A program made the translations under genes and the position numbers. The notes beneath the pieces are model-generated. The model was given only the letters and a program-made list of their open reading frames with translations, was not told where the DNA came from and ran no database searches. Positions 22,400 through 23,615 of a stretch of 23,615 nucleotides of DNA are shown here, one piece after another; within the stretch, counting starts at the first letter, position 1; each line of letters starts with the position of its first letter. The stretch comes from Mageeibacillus sp. UBA1193 (GTDB taxonomy: Bacteria; Bacillota; Clostridia; Saccharofermentanales; Saccharofermentanaceae), in assembly GCA_002310155.1 (NCBI GenBank), contig DBYF01000009.1:1-23615 (forward strand), in the 5' to 3' direction.

Positions 22400-23120
22400 A
22401 CGTGAGAAGATGATGACCATGCAGGCGCACCAGACGGCATACGTCCAGCGCGCGTCATTTACCAGAGACGGCGCGACCGCTTTCCTCGGGCACCTCGACC
22501 TGATGACTTGCTTTGAGAGAGCCGCGAGAAGAGCGGGTCTTCCGATCCTTTATTCCCAGGGCTATAACCCGCGTCCCATGATGGTCTTCGCGCTTCCTCT
22601 CGGTGTCGGTATCGAGACGAGATGCGACTATCTGGACGTGTCGCTGCAGTGCCCCTATGACGCGGATCAGTTCGTAAAAGAACTAAATGAATATCTTCCG
22701 ACGGGTGTCCGTCTCCTGTCGTCCAAGCAGATCCCTGAGCCGAAGGACAGTATCATGTCGATCGTGACTACCGCGTCCTACCGCTTCGAGGCCAAGGGCA
22801 TCAGAGAAGCGATGGAAAAGGCGATGAAGGAAGAGACCCTGATCGTGACGAAGATGGCGAAGGGGAAAGAGAAGCAGACGGATATCCGTCCGCTCCTGAT
22901 CTCGCTTTCACAGGCCAGCGACGGAGATCCGGACAGTGTGGATTTCTACGCGTATGCGGGCTCCGAAAGAAATGTAAGACCGGACCTGATCCTCACCAGC
23001 TTAAGTAAATACTGCGGCATGGATCCTGACCGTGCCGAGAACACGAGAGTGATCAGAACGGGCCTTTATTCCGGCGAGTATCCGCGCATCGTACCGATTT
23101 CCGAAGTCGAAGTGCGGTGA
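22386..23120 (+). CDS. DUF2344 / TIGR03936 family protein
   Basis: Encodes 244 residues from the ATG at 22386, eight bases after AAGGAGG (22371-22377) and inside the end of the radical SAM gene. Longer in-frame starts are shadows of that gene. The family signature is clear: FLGHLDLMTCFERAARRAGL, YSQGYNPRPMMVFALPLGVG and DYLDVSL. It is the usual partner, or fused C-terminal domain, of TIGR03960 radical SAM proteins; function unknown, and the overlap argues for a complex. The last base of the stop codon is the first base of an AGTGCTTTT copy (23120-23128). Confidence 0.92.
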   Translation: MLQSEREKMMTMQAHQTAYVQRASFTRDGATAFLGHLDLMTCFERAARRAGLPILYSQGYNPRPMMVFALPLGVGIETRCDYLDVSLQCPYDADQFVKELNEYLPTGVRLLSSKQIPEPKDSIMSIVTTASYRFEAKGIREAMEKAMKEETLIVTKMAKGKEKQTDIRPLLISLSQASDGDPDSVDFYAYAGSERNVRPDLILTSLSKYCGMDPDRAENTRVIRTGLYSGEYPRIVPISEVEVR

Positions 23121-23162
23121 GTGCTTTTCGCGTATGGTAAATATGCGCAAAGGCTCGCGGCA

Positions 23163-23191
23163 TTGTATTTTCGCGAGGTTTCGTGTAAAAT
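23163..23191 (+). promoter_or_regulatory. Promoter of the FabT-like regulator
   Basis: TTGTAT (23163-23168), a 17-base spacer and TAAAAT (23186-23191) make a good sigma-A promoter. I saw no clear FabT palindrome at it. Confidence 0.65.
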
Positions 23192-23217
23192 TTCTGGTAT
23201 GTGGGGAGGATTAGAGG

Positions 23218-23615
23218 ATGGAACCGCTTGAACAAGATTTCGCAGCAAGTCTGCTGAGTATTTTCGATAATGTCCTTTTGACCGAAGAAATGGCCCTTTC
23301 GAAGGGTTATTTTTCCGACCTTTCCATCGCGGAACTTCACACGATCAACGCGATCGGCCCGTACGAGGCCAGAACGATGACCGAGACCGCGAATATCCTC
23401 GGTATCACGATCGGTACGCTCACTGTTGCAGTCGACCGTCTGGTAAAGAAGAAATATGTCGAGCGCCAGCGCGACGAGAAGGACCGCCGTATCGTGCGTA
23501 TCTCTCTGACGCGTCAGGGCAAGCTCGCTTACCGTATGCATTCCAAGTTCCACAGAGTCCTTGCCAAGCGTATCTTTGACCCGCTTTCCGAAGAGGAGAG
23601 AAGGATCCTGACCAA
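23218..23615 (+). CDS. fabT: MarR-family regulator, FabT-like, partial
   Basis: The frame opens at ATG 23218 after GGGGAGG and runs off the window after about 132 codons. The product reads NVLLTEEMALSKG, FSDLSIAELHTINAIG, ILGITIGTLTVAVDRLVKK, then the wing DEKDRRIVRISLT and QGKLAYRMHSKFHRVL. The helix-turn-helix and the LHTI-AIG and MHSKFH stretches closely resemble FabT, the MarR-type repressor of fatty-acid synthesis in Bacillota, which normally heads the fab cluster. Fatty-acid genes would be expected just beyond the window. Confidence 0.8.
   Translation, partial: MEPLEQDFAASLLSIFDNVLLTEEMALSKGYFSDLSIAELHTINAIGPYEARTMTETANILGITIGTLTVAVDRLVKKKYVERQRDEKDRRIVRISLTRQGKLAYRMHSKFHRVLAKRIFDPLSEEERRILT

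Noticed and set aside
23110..23118. Exact Haemophilus uptake core AAGTGCGGT next to a dispersed-motif copy
   Set aside because: It occurs once, inside the end of a coding gene in a non-Pasteurellaceae genome; one chance hit to a 9-mer is not surprising.
1280..23120. Very frequent CTCGAG and GATC words
   Set aside because: They follow from preferred codons and codon pairs (CTC GAG, xxG ATC) in frame, unlike the GTGCTTTT motif, which appears in many phases.

Overview
The window looks like a chromosomal stretch of a Gram-positive Clostridia-type bacterium (Bacillota). The evidence is a ribosomal protein L27 with a cleavable N-terminal extension beside its protease Prp, a DUF4364 protein, a FabT-like regulator, strong AGGAGG-type ribosome binding sites, and lipoproteins instead of an outer-membrane apparatus. 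No species can be named from the sequence alone. No rRNA, tRNA, CRISPR array, transposase or phage gene was seen. Layout: 1-2548 holds rplU, prp and rpmA, a strong terminator, then obgE. 2656-4401 is a membrane-bound HD-GYP protein. 4402-4781 has no conventional gene but holds a possible structured small RNA. 4782-5243 (minus) is a small lipoprotein. 5474-8647 (minus) is a MacB/FtsX-type ABC transporter, divergent from an OmpR-family two-component system (8878-10820). 11039-14130 is an ABC-2 exporter (ATPase plus two permeases). 14226-15587 (minus) is a lipoprotein serpin. 15743-17517 is a NarL-family two-component system, followed by an HD phosphohydrolase (17542-18156) and a convergent DUF4364 gene. 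18995-20341 is pgi. 20453-23120 is a radical SAM/DUF2344 pair. A FabT-like MarR regulator begins at 23218 and runs off the end. The middle (about 5.4-17.5 kb) reads as an envelope-defence and sensing region: two ABC transporters, each near a two-component system, with a secreted protease inhibitor between the second transporter and the second system. The ABC-2 plus NarL layout resembles linearmycin-type (LnrJK/LnrLMN) resistance modules, but the substrates cannot be read from sequence. The most striking signal is not a gene. The 8-mer GTGCTTTT (mostly AGTGCTTTT, often followed by C or G) occurs 20 times on the two strands, roughly once per 1.2 kb, where fewer than one would be expected by chance. 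It lies in both orientations, in many reading phases within unrelated genes, and is enriched between genes and in hairpin loops. This looks like a genome-wide DNA-level motif (uptake-sequence-like, Chi-like or architectural) and is the best candidate here for an undescribed system.
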